From assembly GCF_000422445.1 (NCBI RefSeq), contig NZ_AULU01000003.1, positions 310,001 through 374,000 on the forward strand: a stretch of DNA of 64,000 nucleotides. Direction: 5' to 3'. Within the stretch, counting starts at the first letter, position 1; every line of letters starts with the position of its first letter. The notes under the pieces were generated by a model, which searched no databases, had not been told where the DNA came from, and saw nothing but the letters and a program-made list of their open reading frames with translations. The position numbers and the translations under genes were made by a program. The stretch is from Paenibacillus assamensis DSM 18201 (GTDB lineage Bacteria; Bacillota; Bacilli; Paenibacillales; Paenibacillaceae). Positions 1 to 8,682 of this stretch are shown here, piece by piece.

Positions 1-1
1 G

Positions 2-67
2 CAGCACGGATACCAGTTCCGATACCCATCTGTAGAACAAGCGCTGCTTGCCTTGAAAGAAAGGTAG
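2..67 (+). CDS. C-terminal end of a TIGR01777-like NAD-dependent epimerase (partial)
   Basis: Only the last 21 codons and a TAG stop lie in the window; the gene enters from the left edge. The residues read QHGYQFRYPSVEQALLALKE and then Arg. The pattern F-x-Y-P-x-x-E-x-A-L resembles the conserved tail of TIGR01777-family NAD-dependent epimerase/dehydratase proteins, where it sits in the DUF1731 region. A bidirectional terminator follows about 60 bases later, which fits a gene end. The family call rests on this short motif only, so it is tentative. Confidence 0.45.
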   Translation, partial: QHGYQFRYPSVEQALLALKER

Positions 68-124
68 GATGGCCTCACCCACGTTAGACTTCATCCAATT
101 TTGAAGACCATTTGACATAACAAA

Positions 125-163
125 GAAGCCCTGCATGACCATTGCGCTAACATGCAGGGCTTC
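125..163. terminator. Bidirectional intrinsic terminator
   Basis: A perfect 13-bp stem GAAGCCCTGCATG / CATGCAGGGCTTC encloses a 13-base loop. It lies between the plus-strand gene ending at 67 and the minus-strand Tad operon ending at 276, so it can end transcripts from both sides. The U-tracts are weak on both strands. Confidence 0.7.
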
Positions 164-275
164 AAACAATTATTAAAGAAACATACTCTCGTTTGAGCTG
201 AGATTCATCCATATCCCAAACACCTATTCTATGTACTGATAGGAATCGGCTGTGCTATTATCATAAAGCTTACCC

Positions 276-2096
276 TCAGCGTATGTGCGATGCTCTAGAC
301 GCACGCGATTTTTTCATACTCACCCGATATACATAATCAATGATTCGAATATGGTCTCCTTCGTGGAGCGGATACTTTTTATATGGAATCAGCATATCAT
401 TTTGCAGCTCAGTGCCATTTTTTGAACCTAAATCTTGAATAACATACTGACCGTCATGCCTATTCAACTCACAGTGCATCTTGGAAATACCCATCAAGGA
501 CAATGCATGATGTACCCCTTGAGCTCCCCTTCCAATTATGAATGGCCACTCCGTAATCGGAATCGCTTCTTCCACCGTTCTCTCGTCAGAAGCAAGACGT
601 TCAAGTGAAAAAATAATCGGAGCATTTGCTTCCAAATCCCCCACAGAGGAATCAAGCAGGGTAGTTGCATCAAATTGACCTCCGCTCATCAAGGTCGTAT
701 GTTCTGACATATCATCATAATGAGATTCAAGCGATACCCGCTCTGGCGATCGAAACGGTGGCCTAACAAATGATGGTGTAGAGTTAATATTTGTTTTTTG
801 AGGATTGGCTGTGGTCGTTGGGGGAGACAACAAAGTTGAAGGCAGCTCTACCGATGCGAAATCAGGCAGCATACCTGTTGCAGGAGCAACAGACCACTTT
901 TTCTGAGTGCTCTTAGCTTTATCACGTTTGCTGCCATTTCGGAACCAGACCACCATCCCTAAGAACCAACCTTTCCACCATGCAAATCCCATAAAGAGAG
1001 CTACTGCTGTAGCTGTGGAACTCAAAAGCATGCCAATGGAATCACGACTCTCCATGTAACCGAATTTCCACCCCAGTACAGATATTATAACTGCAATAGC
1101 CACCCCGATAATTGGCGACTGTGATTGTAGTGGTTGAAGCTCACCGCTGTCTTCTTCGGCATCAGGCTCCGGCCATGCAAGTTGATTCCGATATTGTAAT
1201 TCAGCAGAATCTAAATGGGCAGAAAAATTAGTATTAGTTTCATTCATTGCACGTGTAGTAGTCATTCGATTAGCATTCATTTGATCTGACATCGAGGGAC
1301 GAGCCTCTGCTGTATGTTGCGAATAGGAGTGAGCTATTCCGCTCATTGAAGACTTAGATTTAACGGGTGGAATAGAGTTGTAACTTTCATTGCTGGTATT
1401 GCTGGTATGTGGATTCCTAGATAAATCCCCCATAGCATTTATTTCACTAAATGACGTACGACCAGTTGTAACCCCCGAAGAAACATCAGTACTGCTGTTC
1501 CATGTACTCACACCAGCCAATGGTTTAGCGATAGCCGTTTGGACGAATTGACGTACTTGAGTTATGGAGTAACTGCCGTCGTGCAGCATACGAACCATCT
1601 GTTGAAAAGTATCCCCTTTCCAACTTGATACACTGCCTGATAGTTGGATAGCAAGACGACACATACTCTCCATCATACTGTTCTCGTGCAATGCCGCTTG
1701 TATCGGTATATAAGGCACGTACAGAACTCCTTGCGCAATCCCCCCTTCAATGAATATAAATTGTTCATGAAGCAGCAATTGATTAGGGTGCAGCATATAT
1801 GAGCGACAATCTTCTACCATTCGCATCAATTGTAGTAACCACTCATACAGCTGCATTTCTGTTAACTTTTCACTACGAAATAGCTGCTGAAGCATTTTTT
1901 TACCGCTAATATCGAAATAAAGTTCAACATTAAAATCGATTTCTCGCACATCAAGGGTAAGCATCTGTGGAATAGGATGCCGCTGCATCATCTTTATAGC
2001 ATGCATGTCCAATTCGTCTGATCGTATCGCTGGGTCACGAACAACTTTCATCATTACTTTACCATCATGAACAAAATCCGCCTTATACCCGTACAC
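276..2096 (-). CDS. Membrane-anchored FHA-domain protein at the end of the Tad operon
   Basis: Protein of 606 residues. The N-terminal 180 or so residues form a cytosolic domain resembling DUF6382, found in Firmicute Tad loci. A long Ser/Thr/Asn-rich linker follows, then two membrane segments near residues 328-346 and 353-385, another linker, and a C-terminal FHA domain near residues 515-595. The FHA core is visible as IIGRGAQG, SKMHCEL and DLGSKNGT, which are the phosphothreonine-binding loops. FHA domains bind phospho-Thr partners, so the protein may couple a Ser/Thr kinase signal to pilus assembly; that role is inferred from position. The start is GTG with AAAGGAG a few bases upstream. It is the last gene of the operon. 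Confidence 0.75.
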   Translation of the reverse strand: MYGYKADFVHDGKVMMKVVRDPAIRSDELDMHAIKMMQRHPIPQMLTLDVREIDFNVELYFDISGKKMLQQLFRSEKLTEMQLYEWLLQLMRMVEDCRSYMLHPNQLLLHEQFIFIEGGIAQGVLYVPYIPIQAALHENSMMESMCRLAIQLSGSVSSWKGDTFQQMVRMLHDGSYSITQVRQFVQTAIAKPLAGVSTWNSSTDVSSGVTTGRTSFSEINAMGDLSRNPHTSNTSNESYNSIPPVKSKSSMSGIAHSYSQHTAEARPSMSDQMNANRMTTTRAMNETNTNFSAHLDSAELQYRNQLAWPEPDAEEDSGELQPLQSQSPIIGVAIAVIISVLGWKFGYMESRDSIGMLLSSTATAVALFMGFAWWKGWFLGMVVWFRNGSKRDKAKSTQKKWSVAPATGMLPDFASVELPSTLLSPPTTTANPQKTNINSTPSFVRPPFRSPERVSLESHYDDMSEHTTLMSGGQFDATTLLDSSVGDLEANAPIIFSLERLASDERTVEEAIPITEWPFIIGRGAQGVHHALSLMGISKMHCELNRHDGQYVIQDLGSKNGTELQNDMLIPYKKYPLHEGDHIRIIDYVYRVSMKKSRASRASHIR

Positions 2097-2148
2097 AGTG
2101 GAACTCCTTTCTCGCTCTCAACTTGCTCCTTAATCCAAGCAGCTACTG

Positions 2149-2661
2149 TTACACAGCATACAAAGAAAATGAATAAACCGATACAGCTGCCGGAGCGACC
2201 GCGATCATAAATGGAAATGTAGCTGGCTGACGAATGACATCCTTAATCGGTTCTAATGACTGTAATCCGATGAACAGCAGCAAGGATCGCAGCAACCTTT
2301 TGCCTAATGTGCGATATTGATATAGGAGAATCGCTAGCGCAATTAACCCGCCGTATATGATTGAGAGCATAAAGGTATCCCAGATGAATCCCCCTCCCAT
2401 CCATGCGCCCAGCGCAGCAAAAAACTTCACGTCGCCTGCCCCAACTGTCCGCATCACATATAATAGGAATAAAGGAATAAAGCCAATCATAATGCCTTTA
2501 AACACAAATAGTAATCCGTCAATTCCAGTCATTATGGAGTGGAATAGTAAGGCTCCAACAACAGCAGTTACTGTGAGATAATTCGGTATAATTCGCTTTC
2601 GCACATCTGTTACACAAGCAAAAACTACTAATAGAGCCCCTATCATATCAGCACCATTCAA
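2149..2661 (-). CDS. Prepilin peptidase, A24 family (TadV/CpaA type)
   Basis: A polytopic membrane aspartyl protease of 170 residues. It lacks the N-terminal methylase domain of PilD, as is usual for the TadV/CpaA class. The two catalytic aspartates are visible: Asp19 in CVTDVRKRIIPN and Asp77 in the GxGD motif TVGAGDVKF. Its expected role is to cleave the leader of the Flp prepilin (6739-6930) and of the pseudopilin-like TadE proteins nearby. The start is taken as TTG at 2661, because a GAGGTG site lies about 10 bases upstream, while the next ATG, five codons in, has no ribosome binding site. Confidence 0.85.
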   Translation of the reverse strand: MNGADMIGALLVVFACVTDVRKRIIPNYLTVTAVVGALLFHSIMTGIDGLLFVFKGIMIGFIPLFLLYVMRTVGAGDVKFFAALGAWMGGGFIWDTFMLSIIYGGLIALAILLYQYRTLGKRLLRSLLLFIGLQSLEPIKDVIRQPATFPFMIAVAPAAVSVYSFSLYAV

Positions 2662-2678
2662 ATGCCCAGCACCTCACT

Positions 2679-3719
2679 TCATTTTTTCTCGACGTCGAAC
2701 ATCATCGTGCTCGAGCGACCATCAGCCGTCCGTACTTCCAGCTTCCAAGTACCTGGCTGTGTATTCCCTGATATATGCCAAGTCCAACTAATATTGCCGT
2801 TGGCATCAGCTTCAGCCCAGCCAACATGCTTCGCCTCGCTTTTCCCACTTTTCCAATAGACAACAAGCTCTACCCGTTCATTTGGCTCAACTTTAGCATC
2901 TAAACTTGCTTTGCCTCCTGGGCGAAGCGGCTGAGGAGATAACGTTCCTAATTGAGGCGGCGGCTTATCTTTGGATGATCCCGCTTGTCCGTTTTTCGAA
3001 TTTGGAGGAGGACCATCCCCAATCCATACTCGCTCAGAAGCTCGTGCAGTTAACGTCACTTTTTCCATCGTGAAAGGTACCCTCATTGGCAGATCATATT
3101 CGATTTGCAGCGAAATAAAGGGAGACTGCTTTCCTTTGAGGTCAGGAAGCTTCAAATGCGTTACTCGTATTCGGTCAGCTACTAATACATGTTGAATACC
3201 GTATCTCGCCAAGAGCGGTTGAAACATAGCTTGACCAGCAGGCGCTTGTAATTGTTCGCCAAGGGAATGAACCTGATTACCTACCCAGTCCTTGCCAGAG
3301 CTCACCCAACTGGATACAGGCTCTGGCAGTGATACTCCAAATGTATTTACAAATTCAGTGATGAGAAGCTGAGCATTAGCAATTGGAGGTTTAGACATGA
3401 CTCTCCCGATTGGCCCCGTCTCCCACACAGGAGGAAGCGCTTCCGCTGCTAATGCTACCGGATACATATGTGTCGCTACCTGCTTTACACTATTCGTTGC
3501 TGCGGATTGCAAAGCGGTAGATATAACAGCGGCCTGTATCATATAAATAAAGAACAGAAATAACAGCAATACCATAGGTAGCAGCAGTGCCGCTTCAACA
3601 ATAATGCTACCATTCTCATCAGCGCGAGATAATAGACGTCGTTTTGGGTAAAGGGACCGTTCCTGTAGTCGATGTTTAATAAGAAAATACAGATGTTTTA
3701 CTGCTCTCGTACTTTCCAT
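2679..3719 (-). CDS. TadE-like pseudopilin with long extracellular C-terminal part
   Basis: Protein of 346 residues. Near residues 35-65 there is a TadE-type segment, ENGSIIVEAALLLPMVLLLF: a short charged stretch, a conserved Glu and a single membrane helix. The rest is extracytoplasmic and ends in a Pro-rich linker and an Ig-like domain of about 75 residues, with repeated Trp and Gly-Thr-Trp-Lys. TadE-like proteins are minor pseudopilins processed by the Tad prepilin peptidase. ATG at 3719 is chosen over the upstream TTG because AGGAGG (3731-3736) sits 11 bases before it. The gene overlaps the end of its upstream neighbour by 44 bases, suggesting translational coupling. The Ig-like C-terminus is unusual and may be a surface adhesion part (inference). 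Confidence 0.7.
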   Translation of the reverse strand: MESTRAVKHLYFLIKHRLQERSLYPKRRLLSRADENGSIIVEAALLLPMVLLLFLFFIYMIQAAVISTALQSAATNSVKQVATHMYPVALAAEALPPVWETGPIGRVMSKPPIANAQLLITEFVNTFGVSLPEPVSSWVSSGKDWVGNQVHSLGEQLQAPAGQAMFQPLLARYGIQHVLVADRIRVTHLKLPDLKGKQSPFISLQIEYDLPMRVPFTMEKVTLTARASERVWIGDGPPPNSKNGQAGSSKDKPPPQLGTLSPQPLRPGGKASLDAKVEPNERVELVVYWKSGKSEAKHVGWAEADANGNISWTWHISGNTQPGTWKLEVRTADGRSSTMMFDVEKK

Positions 3720-5961
3720 TAACAACCTGTCCTCCTAACATCCCACTGTGCCCCAGAAGCTTCATCAGCCCTGGCAAAAACCATAATTTCATCTTCGTCC
3801 TTAATTGAGTCTCTGCATAAGTTCCGCTTGTTGTAGGATCTGTACCTGTGTTGTAGTGAATGAGCCCCAACATACGCAGCATCATATCCTCTCGATCTCC
3901 ATGTGCCATCATAAAGATCCGTAAATGATCCGCATAAGTAAGCTTTATATTCGGTGTATACTTAGATAGTGGGATTTGGTTTACTGTCACTAGTAATTGC
4001 ATGTCTAATATAGCTTGTGTAATCCCATACAGGATAGCTGCGGCAGTAATGAGCAGTGGATGAACAAGATGTCTATTCTCCACGAACCCCTCCATCGTTC
4101 GAATAGCTAATCGAGCAGCAAATATTTCACCATAGGCAGCTGCAATATTACTAAAATGATGATCTAATCCATATAGGATGTATTCCAACTCTTGATTGTG
4201 AACGCCTAGTGATTCGACAATGCTATTCGGTATGTTCACTACTGAAGTCATAATCGATTGCAGCTTGGTAGGATCATAAGAAGTAAAATACAAAAACGCA
4301 TATTCATTGCGATACATTCGATCTCTACTACTTGCTAAAGTATCACCCATGCCGTTAAACAGCGTGGTCATAAAACTCATAGATTCTGAACTTGCCTTAC
4401 TAGCATCCTTGCTAGGTTTAGAAATTCCAGCTTGCTTCATTTCCTCAGACGCATTAAATTGTCGGATGGCTTCAACTTTCTTTCTAACATCTGTAAAGCC
4501 TTCTTTGTTCGCTTCCATCTGGTTACCCAAGTTAGTGAAACTGGATAATAAAGCGGCTGCCTCCATCATCTTCTGATCCGCCGCTTTTTTGGTACGTGCG
4601 ATTTCACTGTCCTTCGCTTTAAGTTCTGCCAACTCTGCTGCACGCTTATCAACCAAATTAGACAGGGCTACGTAGTTTTTATCATATTGCTTCCATTGCT
4701 GTGCCATATTAAACACGGATTGAGCTAAAGCAAGCTTCGTACCTGCCCCACCTAATGATTGCCCAACTAAAGAAGAGAAGCCTTTAATGCGGTCATCCAA
4801 ATTACTAACCAGTGTCTTTTGTTGAGTCAGTTCACGTTCATATTCAATAAAGAATTGATCTCTCATTACAAGTTGGTCGGCAGACTGTCTTATTTGATTA
4901 AGCACATCTGCCTGTGAGGCAGTACTTCCTGGCTGAGTAGGAACATTTGCACCTCCAACTTGACTATAGCCTGGAGGAGGTGCATTAAGGCGTGCTTGAA
5001 GTACAATTGTACTCATCTGACTATTAATCGTTCTTGCTTCCTCCAGATTCGTAATAGAGCGATTAACAAAGTTCTGATGCCTATTTTTCATGTACTCTGA
5101 CATTTGCTTTAGTTCAAGCGTTATAGAATGGGCACCACTCTCATATTCTTTTATTTCACTTTGGTGCTGTTTATCCTTATCTTTCGCAGCAGCTTGATCA
5201 GATGCATACTTAGTAGCATAATCGTTATACTGCATCGCAATATCTGCAGCTGTATTGATGGTTCCGATTGGATTACTAGCTATATGCTGAGGGTTATAGA
5301 ACACTTGAATCCCATCAATAATCTTTGTATCTAACTGCGCATCCGAAAAAGCAATACGGGCGGTTTTTTGATCTTTAATCACTTCATCCAACAAATGATT
5401 TCGTTTGGTGTACATCTTCTCTAGCTTCTGCATTAAATCCATGGCTTGCGAAGCCTCACCCATAGCATTCGCCATCGGCTTCATTCTCCCGAATATTTCA
5501 TATCCAAGCTGAACTGGAGCTTTATATTTCATATCCTCCATAATTTGATGCTCAAACTCTTCTAATCGCCCCAGAGGACGAGTTACTCCCGTGGAATGAC
5601 TGTCCGCCTCGAGCTGGACCCATGAAAATGAACTCTGAGATTGCTGTGGTACATGTTGACGAAGAACTTCCTCCACGATTAACGCAGGTTCAGTCTCACC
5701 GTACGCAAACAACCCATAGCGTTGCTGCAAAGCAGGATCAAAAGCCGACATAACCGAGCGAGCTGCCGATTGAGCAATTACTTCCGAACGCCATTCCATT
5801 GCAGCAATACGTGCATAGTCTATAAATACCGTCATGACCATAAATACGACCATAACGATAAATATTAAAAAAATAGACACCGCTCCCTTCTGTCGCTTCC
5901 AGAACCGTCTTCCCCATATGCTAAGTTTGCGCATTCGTTTCGCTACATTAGTACCGTTCAT
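3676..5961 (-). CDS. Large TadG-like/DUF5702-type Tad-locus protein
   Basis: Protein of 761 residues. An N-terminal membrane helix follows a basic stretch (KGAVSIFLIFIVMVVFMVMT, about residues 27-50). A long predicted helical extracytoplasmic region comes next, rich in Lys, Glu and Gln, then a hydrophobic stretch near residue 640 and a final 100-residue part. This build matches the DUF5702-type proteins found in Firmicute Flp/Tad loci; their molecular role is not known, but TadG-like proteins are thought to help assemble or anchor the pilus. ATG at 5961 is preferred over the GTG and TTG codons just upstream, because it gives the best spacing (8 bases) to AGGGGG. Confidence 0.7.
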   Translation of the reverse strand: MNGTNVAKRMRKLSIWGRRFWKRQKGAVSIFLIFIVMVVFMVMTVFIDYARIAAMEWRSEVIAQSAARSVMSAFDPALQQRYGLFAYGETEPALIVEEVLRQHVPQQSQSSFSWVQLEADSHSTGVTRPLGRLEEFEHQIMEDMKYKAPVQLGYEIFGRMKPMANAMGEASQAMDLMQKLEKMYTKRNHLLDEVIKDQKTARIAFSDAQLDTKIIDGIQVFYNPQHIASNPIGTINTAADIAMQYNDYATKYASDQAAAKDKDKQHQSEIKEYESGAHSITLELKQMSEYMKNRHQNFVNRSITNLEEARTINSQMSTIVLQARLNAPPPGYSQVGGANVPTQPGSTASQADVLNQIRQSADQLVMRDQFFIEYERELTQQKTLVSNLDDRIKGFSSLVGQSLGGAGTKLALAQSVFNMAQQWKQYDKNYVALSNLVDKRAAELAELKAKDSEIARTKKAADQKMMEAAALLSSFTNLGNQMEANKEGFTDVRKKVEAIRQFNASEEMKQAGISKPSKDASKASSESMSFMTTLFNGMGDTLASSRDRMYRNEYAFLYFTSYDPTKLQSIMTSVVNIPNSIVESLGVHNQELEYILYGLDHHFSNIAAAYGEIFAARLAIRTMEGFVENRHLVHPLLITAAAILYGITQAILDMQLLVTVNQIPLSKYTPNIKLTYADHLRIFMMAHGDREDMMLRMLGLIHYNTGTDPTTSGTYAETQLRTKMKLWFLPGLMKLLGHSGMLGGQVVNGKYESSKTSVFSY

Positions 5962-6053
5962 CAACACTGCCCCCTACTCATTCCGTTCAACAAATAGAAC
6001 CCCGATCAATAATTAAGAACGCCTTCACATTTGAAATTATGTATAGTTCCCTT

Positions 6054-6734
6054 CTACGGTGCAGCAGCTCTTTGTACCATAGAACCTGCCTCTCTTGGTG
6101 TTGCCCCAAGCGTTCCACTCATTTCTGTAAGTTTGACATGCATATATCTAACAAATTGCACTGTACGGATAAACTCGGCAGGTTCAACAACCGCTGTCAC
6201 TGCCATCCCATCAACCTCAATACTTTTTCCTGACAAACGTTTTAGTATGTTATCTTTAACTGGCTCTTGCAAATAAGTTGTTACTGTACGTTCTAATAAG
6301 CTATTTCCATATTCCATGCTTCCTTTGTAACCATTAGGAATATGTCCAGCGCTTAGTCCTAGCTTCTTCTCAGGCAAGCTACCAGAAGATCCTGTACTCG
6401 GAAGTACTATGGAGAAGGCGCTATCAGCGCCGCCTCCTTGAAATACTCGGTCTATTAACTTGTCGTCAAGTGCCCGCCAATACAATTTATCGTAGGTGTG
6501 CTGTGGGAACGCACCTGTTAGCGGATGTTTGTTACTATTACTCCATATAACTCCCGCACGTTCCGAACTGAGAACGGCACCATGTGCAGTAATAGCTTTG
6601 AGGTAAATCATGATGCCTAGAAATAGCATAATTAGCGTGCATACTAGTATGATAGGAAACACAATCGAAGCCTCTATCATAATAGCTGCCCCATCTTCAC
6701 GAGATAGCCAACGCCATTTTCTAAATACCCTCAT
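6054..6734 (-). CDS. TadE/TadG family pseudopilin
   Basis: Protein of 226 residues with a TadE-like N-terminus. After the basic stretch RKWRWLSRE comes DGAAIMIEASIVFPIILVC, one membrane helix with the conserved Glu at about residue 22. The remaining 170 residues are predicted to be outside the membrane and contain GGGADSAFS. It follows the flp pilin gene by four bases, so the two are co-translated. TadE-type proteins are processed like pilins and act as minor components in Flp assembly. The exact subunit role cannot be read from sequence. Confidence 0.75.
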   Translation of the reverse strand: MRVFRKWRWLSREDGAAIMIEASIVFPIILVCTLIMLFLGIMIYLKAITAHGAVLSSERAGVIWSNSNKHPLTGAFPQHTYDKLYWRALDDKLIDRVFQGGGADSAFSIVLPSTGSSGSLPEKKLGLSAGHIPNGYKGSMEYGNSLLERTVTTYLQEPVKDNILKRLSGKSIEVDGMAVTAVVEPAEFIRTVQFVRYMHVKLTEMSGTLGATPREAGSMVQRAAAP

Positions 6735-6738
6735 CTCA

Positions 6739-6930
6739 TCATTTCCCCATTAAATCAGTTGTCTTGCTTTGAGCTCCTGTAATAATGCTCGAAATAAAAC
6801 TAGAAATTTGATTTCTAAAAATCAATGCCAAGAAAACAACCACTGCAATAATAACGACTAGCTCCACCATTCCCAAACCGTCTTCTTCTTTCCAAAAACG
6901 TTTCCATTGGAATTTCATTGCTTGCAACAT
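6739..6930 (-). CDS. flp: Flp-family major pilin
   Basis: A small protein of 63 residues with a class III-like leader. The charged part MLQAMKFQWKRFWKEEDG is followed by the processing region GLGMVELVVIIAVVVFLALI. The conserved Glu of the mature N-terminus (MVE) and a single hydrophobic helix are clear. The C-terminus is a short Ser/Thr-rich tail, as expected for a pilin packed as a helix bundle. Its neighbours are the inner-membrane platform genes upstream and TadE-like genes downstream, so it is the main pilus subunit of this locus. Confidence 0.88.
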   Translation of the reverse strand: MLQAMKFQWKRFWKEEDGLGMVELVVIIAVVVFLALIFRNQISSFISSIITGAQSKTTDLMGK

Positions 6931-6975
6931 ATAAATCTCTCCTTTTCATCTTCAAATGATATGACATACACTCAA

Positions 6976-7860
6976 CTAACCCATCATCATAAGTGCAGGT
7001 CCGCCGACAACCGCTAACACGACAAGAAACATCAGCATCATCGGAAATATAAGCTTCGTTGATGCTTCTTCTCCCCTTTTGCGTGCAACTGCCTTACGCT
7101 TGTCCCACAACTGCCTACCCAAATCCTCCATCGCCAATACGAACGATGCTCCGCCTCGCTTCTGATTCATCAAAATCGTCGTCGTAAACATAGCAGCCTC
7201 TTGAACCGCGCAGCGCTTGGAAAATTGCTCTAGTGCCTGTGCAAACGAATAACCGTTCTGCACATCTTTCAACATACGATTCAGTTCCATATACAACGGA
7301 TGATTCAAGTGCTCCCCTTTACGCTGTACACATATAGCAAGCGCCTTTTGGACTGTTTCTCCTGCTTGAACGAGCAAGCTTAATTTGCTTAGAAGCTCAG
7401 GTAGCTCCATCTGTATGTCTTGTTGTTTCTGTACAGACTTGTTCATAAGCTCCTTTGACTTCACCAACGGAAGAATTAGCGCCAGCATCCATGCACCCAC
7501 GAAATTAATGGCACTACCATCAGTTACTGCTGGCAACAGCAGCGCTGCCATAGTGCCAATGTATACGATTAGCATTGCCTCACCTACGAAGAGACGATAT
7601 CGAACATAAAAAGCTTGCGGACCGTGCAATTGAAAAATAGCCTGTCTAAGAGAGACGAATATCAGATGCGTATCCAAAATCCGTTGAAACTTGCCTGTCA
7701 AATGCAAAGCGAATGGTAGCCACATCACGAGCTTATACGAAGGATCTACTTGACTAATAATTTCATAATGATTCCCTCTTGCTTGCATGTGACCGGCAAT
7801 AAAAATGACCAGCATCATAGCAAATGCTGCGAACCATAGCCATTGTCCCAACATATACAA
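6976..7860 (-). CDS. tadC: Tad secretion platform protein TadC
   Basis: Protein of 294 residues of the type II secretion F/GspF superfamily. It has membrane segments at the N-terminus and near residues 95-135 and 265-290. The soluble GspF-like domain (about residues 150-260) carries LPELLSKLSLLVQAGETV and the later FVLAMEDLGRQLWDKRKAVARKRGEEA. TadB and TadC together form the inner-membrane platform that the TadA ATPase works on. It lies 27 bases after tadB in the operon and just before flp. Confidence 0.85.
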   Translation of the reverse strand: MYMLGQWLWFAAFAMMLVIFIAGHMQARGNHYEIISQVDPSYKLVMWLPFALHLTGKFQRILDTHLIFVSLRQAIFQLHGPQAFYVRYRLFVGEAMLIVYIGTMAALLLPAVTDGSAINFVGAWMLALILPLVKSKELMNKSVQKQQDIQMELPELLSKLSLLVQAGETVQKALAICVQRKGEHLNHPLYMELNRMLKDVQNGYSFAQALEQFSKRCAVQEAAMFTTTILMNQKRGGASFVLAMEDLGRQLWDKRKAVARKRGEEASTKLIFPMMLMFLVVLAVVGGPALMMMG

Positions 7861-7887
7861 TCACCGCCTAATTCGGTAACGAACGAG

Positions 7888-8682
7888 TTATACTCGAATG
7901 TTCATCATTTTCTTTAAAAGCCTTATTCCTACAAAGAGCAAAACTAATGAGATCGTTGCAAGAATTCTCCCACCACCTTCATATAAAGGGGCCATAAAAT
8001 CTGGTGAACTAAAGTTAATAAATCCAATAAAGAAAAAGGGTGCCACCATCATCGCCTTCATTTCCAGCCGCTTCTGGGCTATTAGCACCTCGATTTCTTG
8101 TACAATATCCATCTTCTCGCTTATAACGGTAGATGTTCTTCGTACAACTTCAACAAGATCACCGCCTAATCGTTTACAAGTCACGATAACATCAACAAAA
8201 TTCGAGATATCATCTTGATTAGCACGTTGACTAAAGTCCATCATGGCCTTTTCCATAGGCACCCCGTTTTCCATTCTGGCTCGTATAATGCGAAGTTCCC
8301 GCATCATATCAACTTCGACACCAGGATACAGCATCTTTAAATCATGTGATGCTTCTTTAAGAGCATTTTCAATCGATCTTCCCGCAGACAATGACGAAGA
8401 TATAGAATGAAGTGCCTGCTTAAACTGGAGTGTCAATTGTGCCCGACGGCGCTCAATCAGACCACGACCTCGAATTTGCGGATAATATAAGCCAAGAGCA
8501 CCAAAAATAATGACCCCTATGAAATGCTGATAAAATAAATAACCTACAAATGACATACAGCTTATACCTATCACTAGTCCAAAAGCATATTCTCCAACGG
8601 ATTGTTGATATACCGTGTAATCTGGCAAGCCCTGTTCCTTGGATTTGTTCATAGAAAAACGTTTGTTAGGTTCGCTTTGCAT
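7888..8682 (-). CDS. tadB: Tad secretion platform protein TadB
   Basis: Protein of about 264 residues. Two hydrophobic segments occur near residues 30-75, followed by a GspF-like domain (FKQALHSISSSLSAGRSIENAL and later CKRLGGDLVEVVRRTSTVI) and C-terminal membrane helices. It pairs with TadC to form the inner-membrane platform of the pilus machine. ATG at 8682 is chosen because AGGAGG lies six bases before it; an ATG at 8697 would place the ribosome binding site inside the gene. It overlaps the end of tadA by 17 bases, a sign of coupled translation. Confidence 0.85.
   Translation of the reverse strand: MQSEPNKRFSMNKSKEQGLPDYTVYQQSVGEYAFGLVIGISCMSFVGYLFYQHFIGVIIFGALGLYYPQIRGRGLIERRRAQLTLQFKQALHSISSSLSAGRSIENALKEASHDLKMLYPGVEVDMMRELRIIRARMENGVPMEKAMMDFSQRANQDDISNFVDVIVTCKRLGGDLVEVVRRTSTVISEKMDIVQEIEVLIAQKRLEMKAMMVAPFFFIGFINFSSPDFMAPLYEGGGRILATISLVLLFVGIRLLKKMMNIRV

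Noticed and set aside
2357-2581. Open frames on the plus strand opposite the Tad genes
   Set aside because: They are shadows of tad genes: rich in Ser/Pro/Ile, with no ribosome binding sites, and the minus-strand genes have clear family motifs.
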